Below, one piece after another: positions 10,086 through 18,270 of a stretch of 64,000 nucleotides of DNA. This DNA is from Pirellulaceae bacterium (GTDB taxonomy: Bacteria; Planctomycetota; Planctomycetia; Pirellulales; Pirellulaceae). The translations under genes were made by a program, and so were the position numbers. The stretch lies in contig JAQWSU010000045.1 in NCBI GenBank assembly GCA_029243025.1, forward strand, positions 496,001 to 560,000. Direction: 5' to 3'. How positions within the stretch are numbered: position 1 is the stretch's first letter; each line of letters starts with the position of its first letter. Below the pieces are notes generated by a model, which saw nothing but the letters and a program-made list of their open reading frames with translations, did not search any database and had not been told where the DNA came from.

Positions 10086-10826
10086 TTACTCGATATCCTT
10101 GGCGGCGGTTCCACAGAGACGTTCGCTGCCAGAGACGGCAGCCAAACTGCGATCCACCACCAGATTATAGTAGTCCAGTCGCGTCTGATTGTCGTCAAGC
10201 GTACCACCAAAGGAACGGTCTTCGTCGAGATAAATCAAAGGCACCGGATACTCCTTAATGCGCCAACCCAACTTGGCGGCTTGCACCCACAGTTCGAGCG
10301 GCATCGCATAACCATGTTCTGTCAAGCGCAGAGAATTCAGTGCCGAGACACGGTATGCCTTGAAGCCACAAAACGCATCGGTCAACTGGAGACCCAGTTC
10401 CTGATTCAACCGATTGGTAACCAACTGATTGATTTGTCGTCGGTCCGTCGGAGGATCACTGTCGCCGTCGAATTGCTGCAAATAACGGCTCCCAGAAATC
10501 AAATCCTGGCCCGCACAAGCTTCGACAAAAGCCGGAATTCGTTGCGGCACATGCTGCCCATCACAGTCAATCGTGACTAAATACTCAAATTGATGCGATT
10601 GTGCATAGGCAAATGCCGAAATCAACGCCGCACCGTAGCCACGGTTCTTGGCATGGGTGAGAACACGAACATCGTCGCGACGCTTCAACAAATCGCCCGT
10701 GCCATCCGTTGAACCATCGTCAATAACCAACACCTGTTCGCTATAATTACGAACTTGATCCAAGACCTCGTCGACATGTTTGACTTCGTCGAAAACCGGT
10801 AACGCCGTTAAGTATTGAGCGGGCAT
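10086..10826 (-). CDS. Family 2 glycosyltransferase, polyprenyl-phosphate sugar type
   Basis: The 246-residue product has a compact DPM1-like GT2 domain. ALPVFDE opens it, VLVIDDGSTDGT binds the nucleotide, NRGYGAALISAF follows, and TIDCDGQH provides the metal-binding DxD. FCGFKAYR matches the conserved acceptor-side segment. Enzymes of this kind move a sugar onto a polyprenyl phosphate or another lipid. The ATG at 10826 is chosen because GAGGAATT lies about 10 bases upstream; the frame stays open to 10889. It is the first gene of a pair with the BshC-like gene. Confidence 0.88.
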   Translation of the reverse strand: MPAQYLTALPVFDEVKHVDEVLDQVRNYSEQVLVIDDGSTDGTGDLLKRRDDVRVLTHAKNRGYGAALISAFAYAQSHQFEYLVTIDCDGQHVPQRIPAFVEACAGQDLISGSRYLQQFDGDSDPPTDRRQINQLVTNRLNQELGLQLTDAFCGFKAYRVSALNSLRLTEHGYAMPLELWVQAAKLGWRIKEYPVPLIYLDEDRSFGGTLDDNQTRLDYYNLVVDRSLAAVSGSERLCGTAAKDIE

Positions 10827-11061
10827 ACTCCGTTGAATTCCTCGCAAGAGATTTGATGGAGTGATTCCCAGAGAAGGTGGGAAACACACGATGCAAGGGG
10901 TGATCCGTTTCTCAGCGGGCGATTCTATTCTAGAAACCCCAAGTCATCCGTCAACGCAAGCAAGCCAGCTTGAGACACCCGTTGCGGGCTCCGGGCATAA
11001 AAACAAACCCCATGCTAAGCGGTGTTAGCGTCTCCTGAAGCCGATCACAGCTCGCAAATCG

Positions 11062-11853
11062 CTAAATCCAGGCGACGGGATCGGTTTCCCGCTCGCTTGC
11101 CCAAATGGACAAATCCGGAAATTCACTTATCAGAACGGTTGCCAATTGCTCCAGCGAAAATCGCTCGCTCGCAAAATGTCCAGGCAGAACCAATGCGACA
11201 CCGAGGGATTCTGCTTCCAAGCAAGTATGAAAAGTTGTTTCTCCAGTCAACAAAAGCTGACAGCCGGCTTTGGCCGCAGCTGGGAGAAACGTTCCCGCGC
11301 TGCCACAGGCGATTCCTACACGTCGCACTTCCGCATCAAGTTGGCCGACATATTGCAAGACGTCCAACGAAAGGAATGATTTCACTCGTTTCACAAAGTT
11401 TGTCAGCGATTCCGGCTGCGCAAGAACACCTTTTCGACCGCTTCCCAAGCGATCGGGATCGTCAGCGATCGGTTCCAGTGGTTGAATTCCTTCCAGCCCC
11501 AAGCTATTTGCCAATTGCTGATTAATTCCACGAGCCGCCGAATCCCAGGCCGTGTGCGGACTGTAAATCGAAATCTGCTTCCCCGCCAGCTCCCACAATA
11601 AACGACCTACGGTCGAATCGGTTGTCAATCGTTTGAGCGATCGAAAGGGCAGGGGGTGATGGGTGACGATCAATTCTGCAGACTTCTCAATCGCCTCAGC
11701 TGCAGTCTCCGGTGTAACCGTTAGGCAAGTCATAATGCGGGTCAACGTTCGATGCTTATCACCGACTAGCAAACCAACATTGTCCCACTCCTCGGCCAAG
11801 CGAACCGGCGCAATTGCCTCGAGGTAGTCACATATTTGGCGGATCTTGACCAT
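11062..11853 (-). CDS. Nif3-like dinuclear metal centre protein
   Basis: The 263-residue product matches the Nif3/YbgI/YqfO family. EEWDNVGLLVGD (about 21-32), THHPLPF (H65, H66) and IYSPHTAWD (H100, D104) provide metal ligands, and a C-terminal GHFASERFSLE supplies the last His/Glu pair. Family members form hexameric toroids with a two-metal site. The biochemical role is uncertain; GTP cyclohydrolase-like or phosphatase-type hydrolysis has been proposed for relatives. The ATG has GGGAAGGA directly upstream. It stands alone, divergent from the sugar isomerase-like gene. Confidence 0.9.
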   Translation of the reverse strand: MVKIRQICDYLEAIAPVRLAEEWDNVGLLVGDKHRTLTRIMTCLTVTPETAAEAIEKSAELIVTHHPLPFRSLKRLTTDSTVGRLLWELAGKQISIYSPHTAWDSAARGINQQLANSLGLEGIQPLEPIADDPDRLGSGRKGVLAQPESLTNFVKRVKSFLSLDVLQYVGQLDAEVRRVGIACGSAGTFLPAAAKAGCQLLLTGETTFHTCLEAESLGVALVLPGHFASERFSLEQLATVLISEFPDLSIWASERETDPVAWI

Positions 11854-12025
11854 GAAATCCTTCCCAGGTTGGGGTCGCGTGTGAACTCATCTCCCCACAT
11901 TATTGGTAGAATGCGGCTTGAGCAATAGCTGGGGGTGTCTATTCCCGATCCGAGATCTGCCAGATGTCGGATCTGTCAACGCCCCACGAATGAACTGACG
12001 AGACGGAAGAGAGAGAGAGTCACTC

Positions 12026-12820
12026 GTGCCAGATTTAAAAATTGGTGTCCAAGTTGCCAGCCTACGCATGCCTTTCAAGAAAGCTTTGCCGCATATCGCC
12101 AGGATGGGTGCAACGGCTGTTGAACTGGATGCTCGCTACATGTTCAACCCGCGAGAAATGTCGGAATCCGCGATGCGGCAGATTCGAAAATGGCTGAACG
12201 ATTACAACCTGCAAGTCTGTGCAGTCAGCTTCCGCACACGCCGCGGCTACGACGTGGCAGAGGATTTGCAAAGTCGCATTGACGCCACCAAATCAGCCAT
12301 GCAGTTCGCCTATGCAATGGGCACTTCCACCGTGATCAATCAGGTCGGCCAAGTTCCGTCTCAAGACGAAGTCGACGACAACAATCCACGTTGGGAAACT
12401 TTACTCGCGGCACTCACCGATCTTGGAACCTATGGACAGCGCACAGGCGCCTGGTTAGCCATGGAAACTGGTACCGAAAGCGGTGAAGACTTAGCCAGAT
12501 TGATTCAAGCGTTGCCAGAAGGTACCGCAACCGTGAATTTGGATCCGGGCAACTTAATCACGAATGGATTTTCACCAGGGGAAGCCGTCCAATCCCTCGG
12601 ATCCATGATCAGTCATGTCCATGCCAAAGACGGTGTACGGGATCTGGCCCAAGGACGTGGCCTGGAGGTTGCATTGGGACGGGGGTCGGCCGATTTCCCT
12701 CACCTGCTTGGTCAACTAGAAGAATTCAATTATCGTGGCTACTTCACGATTGAACGAGAAAATGCTAACGATCCGCTCCAGGAAATCTCTTTGGCGACCC
12801 AGTATCTGAGAAACATCTGA
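12026..12820 (+). CDS. Sugar phosphate isomerase/epimerase family TIM barrel
   Basis: The 264-residue product has the xylose isomerase-like TIM barrel pattern: IGVQVASLRM at the first strand, VELDARY, a central AMETGTESG with the metal-binding glutamate, TVNLDPGNL (aspartate ligand), SHVHAKDG (histidine ligand) and GYFTIERE (final glutamate). Enzymes with this site interconvert keto and aldo sugars or epimerise them; the exact substrate is not visible. The start is GTG at 12026 after a purine-rich GGAAGAGAGAGAG run. No signal peptide is present, so it is cytoplasmic. Confidence 0.87.
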   Translation: MPDLKIGVQVASLRMPFKKALPHIARMGATAVELDARYMFNPREMSESAMRQIRKWLNDYNLQVCAVSFRTRRGYDVAEDLQSRIDATKSAMQFAYAMGTSTVINQVGQVPSQDEVDDNNPRWETLLAALTDLGTYGQRTGAWLAMETGTESGEDLARLIQALPEGTATVNLDPGNLITNGFSPGEAVQSLGSMISHVHAKDGVRDLAQGRGLEVALGRGSADFPHLLGQLEEFNYRGYFTIERENANDPLQEISLATQYLRNI

Positions 12821-12879
12821 GAAATTACTTATCCACCCAGTCGTTTACCGTTTGTCTGCAAACAGTAAAAGGGAAAGCA

Positions 12880-13425
12880 ATGAAAAACCATTTCAAGGTC
12901 GTGTCTCTGACCATCCTTTGCGTTATCCTCACAACCGCTCCTGGCATCTGTCAAGAAACCAAGAGCGAAACGCCAGTTCCGCCCGAAAAGACTCCCCAAC
13001 AAAAACTGTTCGCACAGTTTTCAAAACAGATGAGCAACAGCACGCTCGTGGGAAACTTTACCATCGACGGACAACCGGGAAAAATGAAGGAAGAGCGGTA
13101 TGAACTCAAGGGCGTCAGCAAACTTCCGCTAGGTGATTACTGGCTGTTTCGCGCTCGTATTCGCTATGGCGATCATGACGTCACGGTGCCGCTGTCACTT
13201 CAAGTCAAGTGGGCGGCCAGTACTCCGGTCATTACGCTCGACAAAGTAACCGTACCAGGGCTCGGCACGTTTAACGCGCGAGTGCTCATTGATGGAGACC
13301 GATACGCCGGAACCTGGGACCATGGCGAGGTCGGTGGTTTATTGTTTGGCCGAATCGAACATGAGGAACCTGAGTCACCCAAAACGAGCAAGCCGGCACA
13401 CCAAGAAGAAGACGATCCTTCGTAA
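12880..13425 (+). CDS. Secreted hypothetical protein
   Basis: A 181-residue product with a clear signal peptide (MKNHF then a hydrophobic core ending TTAPGICQ at about 25). The mature part is a beta-rich domain without known motifs, containing two repeated-looking strands around GNFTIDGQPGK and TWDHGEVGG, and it ends in an acidic, proline-containing tail. I do not recognise the family. Start ATG is preceded by AAAGGGAAAG. It follows the isomerase-like gene after 60 bases and could be co-transcribed; it converges on rsmE with only four bases between stop codons. Confidence 0.75.
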   Translation: MKNHFKVVSLTILCVILTTAPGICQETKSETPVPPEKTPQQKLFAQFSKQMSNSTLVGNFTIDGQPGKMKEERYELKGVSKLPLGDYWLFRARIRYGDHDVTVPLSLQVKWAASTPVITLDKVTVPGLGTFNARVLIDGDRYAGTWDHGEVGGLLFGRIEHEEPESPKTSKPAHQEEDDPS

Positions 13426-13429
13426 CGTC

Positions 13430-14179
13430 TCACAACTCGGGACAAGGCGGCGTGTTCAGCATCAGCCAAGCCGCCATCGCCAAAGCTGCGGTTTCGGTTC
13501 GCAAAATCCGATCTCCTAAATCAACGGCCTGCCAACCGTGCCGTTGGGCCTGCCGGACTTCGTCGTCTGTGAATCCACCCTCGGGACCGATCCCCACGAC
13601 GATCATATGATCGGCGCACTGCTCAACCATCTCAGACAGCCCTATCGCCGGTGCATGGGCGTCCGGCATCGCATGCGTCGGATGAGCGAATAGACGGGTC
13701 GCTTGCTGATCGGCGGCAAGATGCTCTTCAAAAGAAACCGGTTCTGCAATCCGCATCAATCGATTTCGCCCGCACTGCTTGGATGCTTCGATGACCTGCC
13801 GCTGTAATCTTTGCACCGTTTTCGCATTCGGCAGCGCAACGCTGCGGCGCGTCTGCCAGGGCCTCAATTCAGAAACTCCCAACTCCACCAACTTCTGAGT
13901 CAGCCACTCAGATCGATCACCCCGAGGTAAAGCGACGGCAAAATGCACCGAACGAGCCAATTCACGATCGATCGCTCGTTGGCTAAAGACTTCGAATTCG
14001 ACATCATTCCGTCCCAAACGGCAGACGCGTGCCTCAAACTCATCCCCCGCCCCATCAAACAGGATCACTTCATCGCCAATCTTCGCGCGCATCACACGCA
14101 ACAAGTGATGAGCCTCAGCCCCCTCTAGAAGATATTTGCCCAGAGTCAATGATTCCGGACTGTAAAAACGACGCGACAT
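13430..14179 (-). CDS. rsmE: 16S rRNA m3U1498 methyltransferase RsmE
   Basis: The 249-residue product is an RsmE-family SPOUT methyltransferase that uses SAM to methylate N3 of U1498 in 16S rRNA. It opens with a PUA-like domain (RRFYSPESL, AHHLLRVMRAKIGDEVILFDG). The catalytic trefoil knot carries WQTRRSVA, the EASKQCGRNRLM segment and IGPEGGFTDDEV, and it closes with DLGDRILRTETAAL. The ATG at 14179 is used because it opens the standard family N-terminus; the frame is open to 14242. Confidence 0.95.
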   Translation of the reverse strand: MSRRFYSPESLTLGKYLLEGAEAHHLLRVMRAKIGDEVILFDGAGDEFEARVCRLGRNDVEFEVFSQRAIDRELARSVHFAVALPRGDRSEWLTQKLVELGVSELRPWQTRRSVALPNAKTVQRLQRQVIEASKQCGRNRLMRIAEPVSFEEHLAADQQATRLFAHPTHAMPDAHAPAIGLSEMVEQCADHMIVVGIGPEGGFTDDEVRQAQRHGWQAVDLGDRILRTETAALAMAAWLMLNTPPCPEL

Positions 14180-14499
14180 ACGATCCCCATTTCCAACGCA
14201 GATAGATGCAATCGAACTGTTCGTGATCCCTTCCCCCGACATCGTTCAGCAACGGCAAAGATTTACGTGCTGGCAAAACCATGGGGCTGCTGGCGACGCA
14301 AGCTTACCCAACTTCGTGCATCGAAATCGTTTCAAATGCTTGAAGGTTGTGACTCGACATACCGATGATCAAGTGCGGACGCGATGCGTTGCGCTGCTAA
14401 GCTAGCGGGAAAAATCATCTTTTACGATCCTCAATTGACCTGAATTGCCTGACCATTTAAAGTCCTCTGCCGACTAAAACGCGTTTGGAGACAAGTTGC
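14180..14499. other. Divergent intergenic region, rsmE / ExeA-like ATPase
   Basis: About 320 bases between divergent genes, probably holding both promoters. The only defined site is GGAG at 14487-14490, nine bases before the ATPase start. I see no repeat or strong hairpin. Confidence 0.4.
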
Positions 14500-15315
14500 A
14501 TGTATATCGACCACTGGGCTTTGGACCGCTCACCGTTTGCCGCTCAATTGAACCCCGCAGATTTCTTTGCAAGCGCCACCCATGAGGAAGCGTTAGCCCG
14601 CCTTCAATTTCTGATTGAGAATGGCCGGAGGCTTGGCTTTCTGTTGGGCGCAGCGGGCACCGGAAAAAGTCTGCTGTTGGAGGTTGCTGCTCGCCAATTG
14701 CGACAAAACGGATGCAACGTCGTAAAAATCAACTTACTCGGCCTCTCAGGAACCGAATTTGTCTGGAATCTGGCTTCCGGACTCGGACACTTGGCCTCCA
14801 CCGATGCGAGTCCGGTCGAATGCTGGCGGGGCATCTCGGATCGCCTCGCGGCGAATCGCTATCAGCGGATTACAACCGTGGTCATGCTCGATGACGCCGA
14901 AGATTGCGAGGATGCCGTTTACTCCGCCATCAGTCGCTTTGCCTTGACGGAACAAAGGCCCGAGTCTCGAATTACGCTCGTTCTGGCCAGCCAACGCCAA
15001 CGTAGCCGTTCTTTCGGCGCCAAGCTGAACGAAATGTGCGACCTGCGTATCGACATTAGCCCCTGGGATGTGGTCGAAACGGTCGAGTACATTCAAGATG
15101 CGCTGCTTCGCGTCGGTGGCACGGCAGAAATCTTCGGTATCCGCGCTCTGGAGCGAATACACGAATTGACTCAGGGCGTACCGCGGCGCGTCCGACAACT
15201 GGCAGAACTCAGTTTGGTGGCAGCGGCAGCGGACGGCACAGATGAGATCGAAGCGGATGTGATCGACGCTGTTTACCGAAGCCTCGACGGCCGAAATGTG
15301 ACCGAGGCCGCTTAA
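14500..15315 (+). CDS. ExeA/GspA-like AAA ATPase
   Basis: The 271-residue product begins with YIDHWALDRSPF, the usual opening of the ExeA/MshM-type AAA family. Walker A is GAAGTGKS (50-57), Walker B is TTVVMLDDAED, and a sensor-like LVLASQ follows. The C-terminal part (GVPRRVRQLAELSL) matches the helical lid of this group. Relatives help assemble secretion or pilus secretins, or act as general ATP-driven switches; no peptidoglycan-binding domain is attached here and no secretion genes adjoin. The ATG at 14500 has a well-placed GGAG; a TTG at 14485 would remove that spacing. Confidence 0.85.
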   Translation: MYIDHWALDRSPFAAQLNPADFFASATHEEALARLQFLIENGRRLGFLLGAAGTGKSLLLEVAARQLRQNGCNVVKINLLGLSGTEFVWNLASGLGHLASTDASPVECWRGISDRLAANRYQRITTVVMLDDAEDCEDAVYSAISRFALTEQRPESRITLVLASQRQRSRSFGAKLNEMCDLRIDISPWDVVETVEYIQDALLRVGGTAEIFGIRALERIHELTQGVPRRVRQLAELSLVAAAADGTDEIEADVIDAVYRSLDGRNVTEAA

Positions 15316-15602
15316 CAGCCTCTGACTCAGTTGCCTTCCATCATCTGTGAGTCAAGTCACTCAGGTCGCCACCAGCCAGGAAAGGCGGGACATCTTCTTC
15401 ATTTTTGTATCGAAATCATGACACGAGATGACGCCCCCCGACTGCCCAACGGGGGCTTGCCTGTCGAATTCGGCCCATTTCTGCGGCAAACGAGCGTTGG
15501 GAGCCGAAGCGGCTCCCCCCCAACGAGAGAGGTGATCTAGTTTCGATGTCGACGATCAGTACAATACGGAATTCCCGGTAACTTGGCCACATCGGCAAGC
15601 CT

Positions 15603-16175
15603 ATGAACAAGATCGTCCGCTCTCCCGATCCGGATCATCCGGTCGAGGTCAACCTGAGAAACCCCGGTCTAGCCGCTTTCCTCGCTTGGTTACTGCCAGG
15701 CGTGGGTCACTTTTATCAGCGGCGATACGCCAAAGGCGCGCTGTTCATGGTGTGCATCTTGGGCACCTATTTTTTCGGATTAGCCTTAGGCGAAGGAAAA
15801 GTTGTCTACGCTTCCTTTCGAGCTCCCGACATTCGTTATCCCTACATTTGTCAGTTCGGTGTTGGCATTCCGGCCCTACCGGCTTTGATTCAACGCCAGC
15901 GCGTCATCGCTAGCCGCCCGCCCAAGGAGCCGCTGTGGGGCGGTCTAATGGCGCCCCCCAAACAGCCGGTTCTCGAATCGGAATCGGATCAACTGGCAGA
16001 TTGGCACAACGACTTACGAAGTCGTTTTGAACTTGGCACACTCTACACAATGGTCGCTGGCTTACTCAATGTATTGGCGATCTATGACGCATTCGCAGGT
16101 CCTGTATTCACAACATCCGAGGACTCAAGCAGTAAGCCGCCGCCAAAGGATGATGACGAATCGGCTGGATCCTAA
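15603..16175 (+). CDS. DUF6677-type small membrane protein
   Basis: The 190-residue product has the glycine- and proline-rich hairpin LAWLLPGVGHFYQRRYAKGALF seen in TM2-like and DUF6677 proteins, then a second hydrophobic segment (VCILGTYFFGLALG), and a third near 150-170 (TLYTMVAGLLNVLAIYDAFAG). It ends in a charged, serine-rich cytoplasmic-looking tail. Function is unknown. It is the first of five closely spaced plus-strand genes leading to trkH. Confidence 0.75.
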   Translation: MNKIVRSPDPDHPVEVNLRNPGLAAFLAWLLPGVGHFYQRRYAKGALFMVCILGTYFFGLALGEGKVVYASFRAPDIRYPYICQFGVGIPALPALIQRQRVIASRPPKEPLWGGLMAPPKQPVLESESDQLADWHNDLRSRFELGTLYTMVAGLLNVLAIYDAFAGPVFTTSEDSSSKPPPKDDDESAGS

Positions 16176-16277
16176 CTCTGGCAATACCCCCCGAATTGGC
16201 GAAGCATGAGTCTGTTAGCAACGTCCCCCGGACACACGCAAATAGCACGCATTCATCGAGTGAGGCAGTAGTAAATA

Positions 16278-16499
16278 ATGACGGCTCCATTGGCAACGCT
16301 CTGGATTCTCTCCACTTTGTGGTTTGGGCGCATATGGTATAGCGTGCCTTTAATCTTAGTGATCAGCCTCGTGTACGCCGCCACACGACATGAAATGATG
16401 AAACCCATTTTGGAGCACGCTCTTCGGTTTGGATTCTGGGTGATTGGCTTCATGGCGATCGTGTTTGGCGTGCTGACGATTTTATCCGTGTGGCTTTAA
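16278..16499 (+). CDS. Small two-helix membrane protein
   Basis: A 73-residue hydrophobic protein with two likely transmembrane helices: one near 4-33 and a second around 48-72 (FGFWVIGFMAIVFGVLTIL), separated by a charged loop ATRHEMMKPILEH. It has no known domain. The ATG lies 102 bases after the DUF6677 stop and the stop lies 22 bases before the ferredoxin gene, so it fits the same operon. Confidence 0.65.
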   Translation: MTAPLATLWILSTLWFGRIWYSVPLILVISLVYAATRHEMMKPILEHALRFGFWVIGFMAIVFGVLTILSVWL

Positions 16500-16521
16500 T
16501 CACGAGGCACACAGGAGTTTT

Positions 16522-16911
16522 ATGACCCCGTTCACGCACCACATTTTCGTCTGCTGCAACCATCGGAACTCAGGACATCCCCGGGGCTGCTGTGACCCAA
16601 ATGATGATGGATCTCTGAAACAAGCTTTCAAAGAAAAGATCGCCCAGAGCGGACTGCGAGCACAAGTTCGTGCGAATCTTGCCGGCTGTCTTGATCAATG
16701 TGAACTGGGGCCAACCGTGGTCATCTATCCGGCAGGAATCTGGTACGGGAAGGTGAGCCTCGCTGATGTCGAACGTATTGTAGATGAAACCATTCTCGGT
16801 GGAAAAATCATTGACGAACTCCTGATTTCTGATGCGATGCTAAACACCAAAGGAAAGGGACCGCCGTGCATACCGCTTCACGCTGATCAATCGGCGGAGC
16901 AAAATCCATGA
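16522..16911 (+). CDS. Thioredoxin-like [2Fe-2S] ferredoxin
   Basis: The 129-residue product matches the small thioredoxin-fold ferredoxins that resemble the NuoE C-terminal domain. Cysteines sit at C11/C12, C23/C24, C56 and C60 (AGCLDQCELGP), the expected four-ligand pattern. It should carry electrons in the cytoplasm; the partner is not visible. The ATG has AGGAG upstream. Its stop codon overlaps the trkA start as ATGA, so the two are translationally coupled. Confidence 0.85.
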   Translation: MTPFTHHIFVCCNHRNSGHPRGCCDPNDDGSLKQAFKEKIAQSGLRAQVRANLAGCLDQCELGPTVVIYPAGIWYGKVSLADVERIVDETILGGKIIDELLISDAMLNTKGKGPPCIPLHADQSAEQNP

Positions 16912-18257
16912 GAATCGTCGTTCTCGGGGCCGGTACAGTCGGAACCTGGATTGCAGACCTGCTCTGTCAGCATCGGCACAGCGTCACGATCGTCGATAAA
17001 GATTCGGAACATACTCAACGGATCAACGACGAACTTGACGTACGAGCAGTCACTGGCTCCGCATCCGAATCAAGTGTCTTGTTTCAGGCAGATATTCTGG
17101 GAGCCGACATTTGCTTGGCAGTCACCGGATCGGACGAAGTCAACCTTGTCTCAGCAAGTATGGCGAAAGAGATGGGAGCCAGACGGAGCATCGCGCGTGC
17201 CTTCGGACCCATCTTTCGTGACCGCAGCACCTTTGATTACGAACGCCACTTCAAGATTGACCGACTCCTCAGCTTGGAACATTTGTCGGCCGTGGAGTTG
17301 GCTCGAGGGATGCGTGGACCAGGATCTCTGGCAATTGAAAGCTTGGCCGATGGCAAACTCCAGATGCAAGAATTGACAATCCGAGACACCACCTCCTCGC
17401 TTGGAAAACCGTTGAAGGATCTCAGCCTGCCAAGCAGCGTGCGCATCGGCACGATCTACCGAGATGGCACGATGTGGATAGCCGGTGCGGAAGATCATGT
17501 GCAATTGGAAGACCGCATCACGCTGATTGGGCAGCGACAAGATATCGCCGACGTCAAGGAAAAATTCCAGCGCAAATCAGACCCGAAACTCGGCATCGTG
17601 ATCGCCGGCGGCGGCGAAACTGGATATCACCTGAGTCGGATCCTGGAGGATCGGCGCTACGCCATCACCTTGATGGAATCGGATCCGAAACGTTGTGAGT
17701 TCCTGGCAACCAACTTGACTCATGTTACCGTCATCCAAGCCGACGCGACTCGCCGAGCCGTATTAGAAGAAGAGCGAGTCGGCAGTGCGGACGTGTTTGC
17801 CGCCTGCACGGGAGACGACGAAAACAACATCATGGCTTGTGTTGAGGCCAAAGACATTGGCTGTAAACGCATGATGGCGATCGTGCAACGGCCCGATTAC
17901 GCAAATGTTGTCGGAAAACTTGGCATTAACTTGGCCGTTAGTCCTCGGGACGTCATGGCAAAACAGATCCTAAGCTTTCTTAACAAAGGACCTGTCATTT
18001 CACGATCCATGTTGCCGGGCGGAAACATCGGCGTCTTTGAAATTGAAGTCAACGAAGGTGCTCGGGCGACTCACTTCGATTTACTGAGCTTGCCGCTTCC
18101 CCCGTCATGCTTGATTTTGGCAGTTATGCGGCATGAGTTTGTCCGAGTTCCCGGCGCAAATGATCGCCTCAAAACGGGTGACCTTGTGGTGGCATTGGTC
18201 GATGACTCCGCAGCCGAAGACATGCTGACATTGTTCAATAACAAAGCTGCGAGTTAA
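16908..18257 (+). CDS. trkA: Trk potassium uptake regulator TrkA
   Basis: The 449-residue product is a two-unit TrkA. Each half has an RCK N-domain with a Rossmann nucleotide site (VVLGAGTVGTWIADLL at the start; IVIAGGGETGYHLSRIL near 225), each followed by a TrkA_C domain. It binds NAD(H) or adenine nucleotides in the cytoplasm and gates the TrkH channel. The start overlaps the ferredoxin stop by four bases and trkH begins 13 bases after its stop. Confidence 0.95.
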   Translation: MRIVVLGAGTVGTWIADLLCQHRHSVTIVDKDSEHTQRINDELDVRAVTGSASESSVLFQADILGADICLAVTGSDEVNLVSASMAKEMGARRSIARAFGPIFRDRSTFDYERHFKIDRLLSLEHLSAVELARGMRGPGSLAIESLADGKLQMQELTIRDTTSSLGKPLKDLSLPSSVRIGTIYRDGTMWIAGAEDHVQLEDRITLIGQRQDIADVKEKFQRKSDPKLGIVIAGGGETGYHLSRILEDRRYAITLMESDPKRCEFLATNLTHVTVIQADATRRAVLEEERVGSADVFAACTGDDENNIMACVEAKDIGCKRMMAIVQRPDYANVVGKLGINLAVSPRDVMAKQILSFLNKGPVISRSMLPGGNIGVFEIEVNEGARATHFDLLSLPLPPSCLILAVMRHEFVRVPGANDRLKTGDLVVALVDDSAAEDMLTLFNNKAAS

Positions 18258-18270
18258 GTCGAACCGCATC

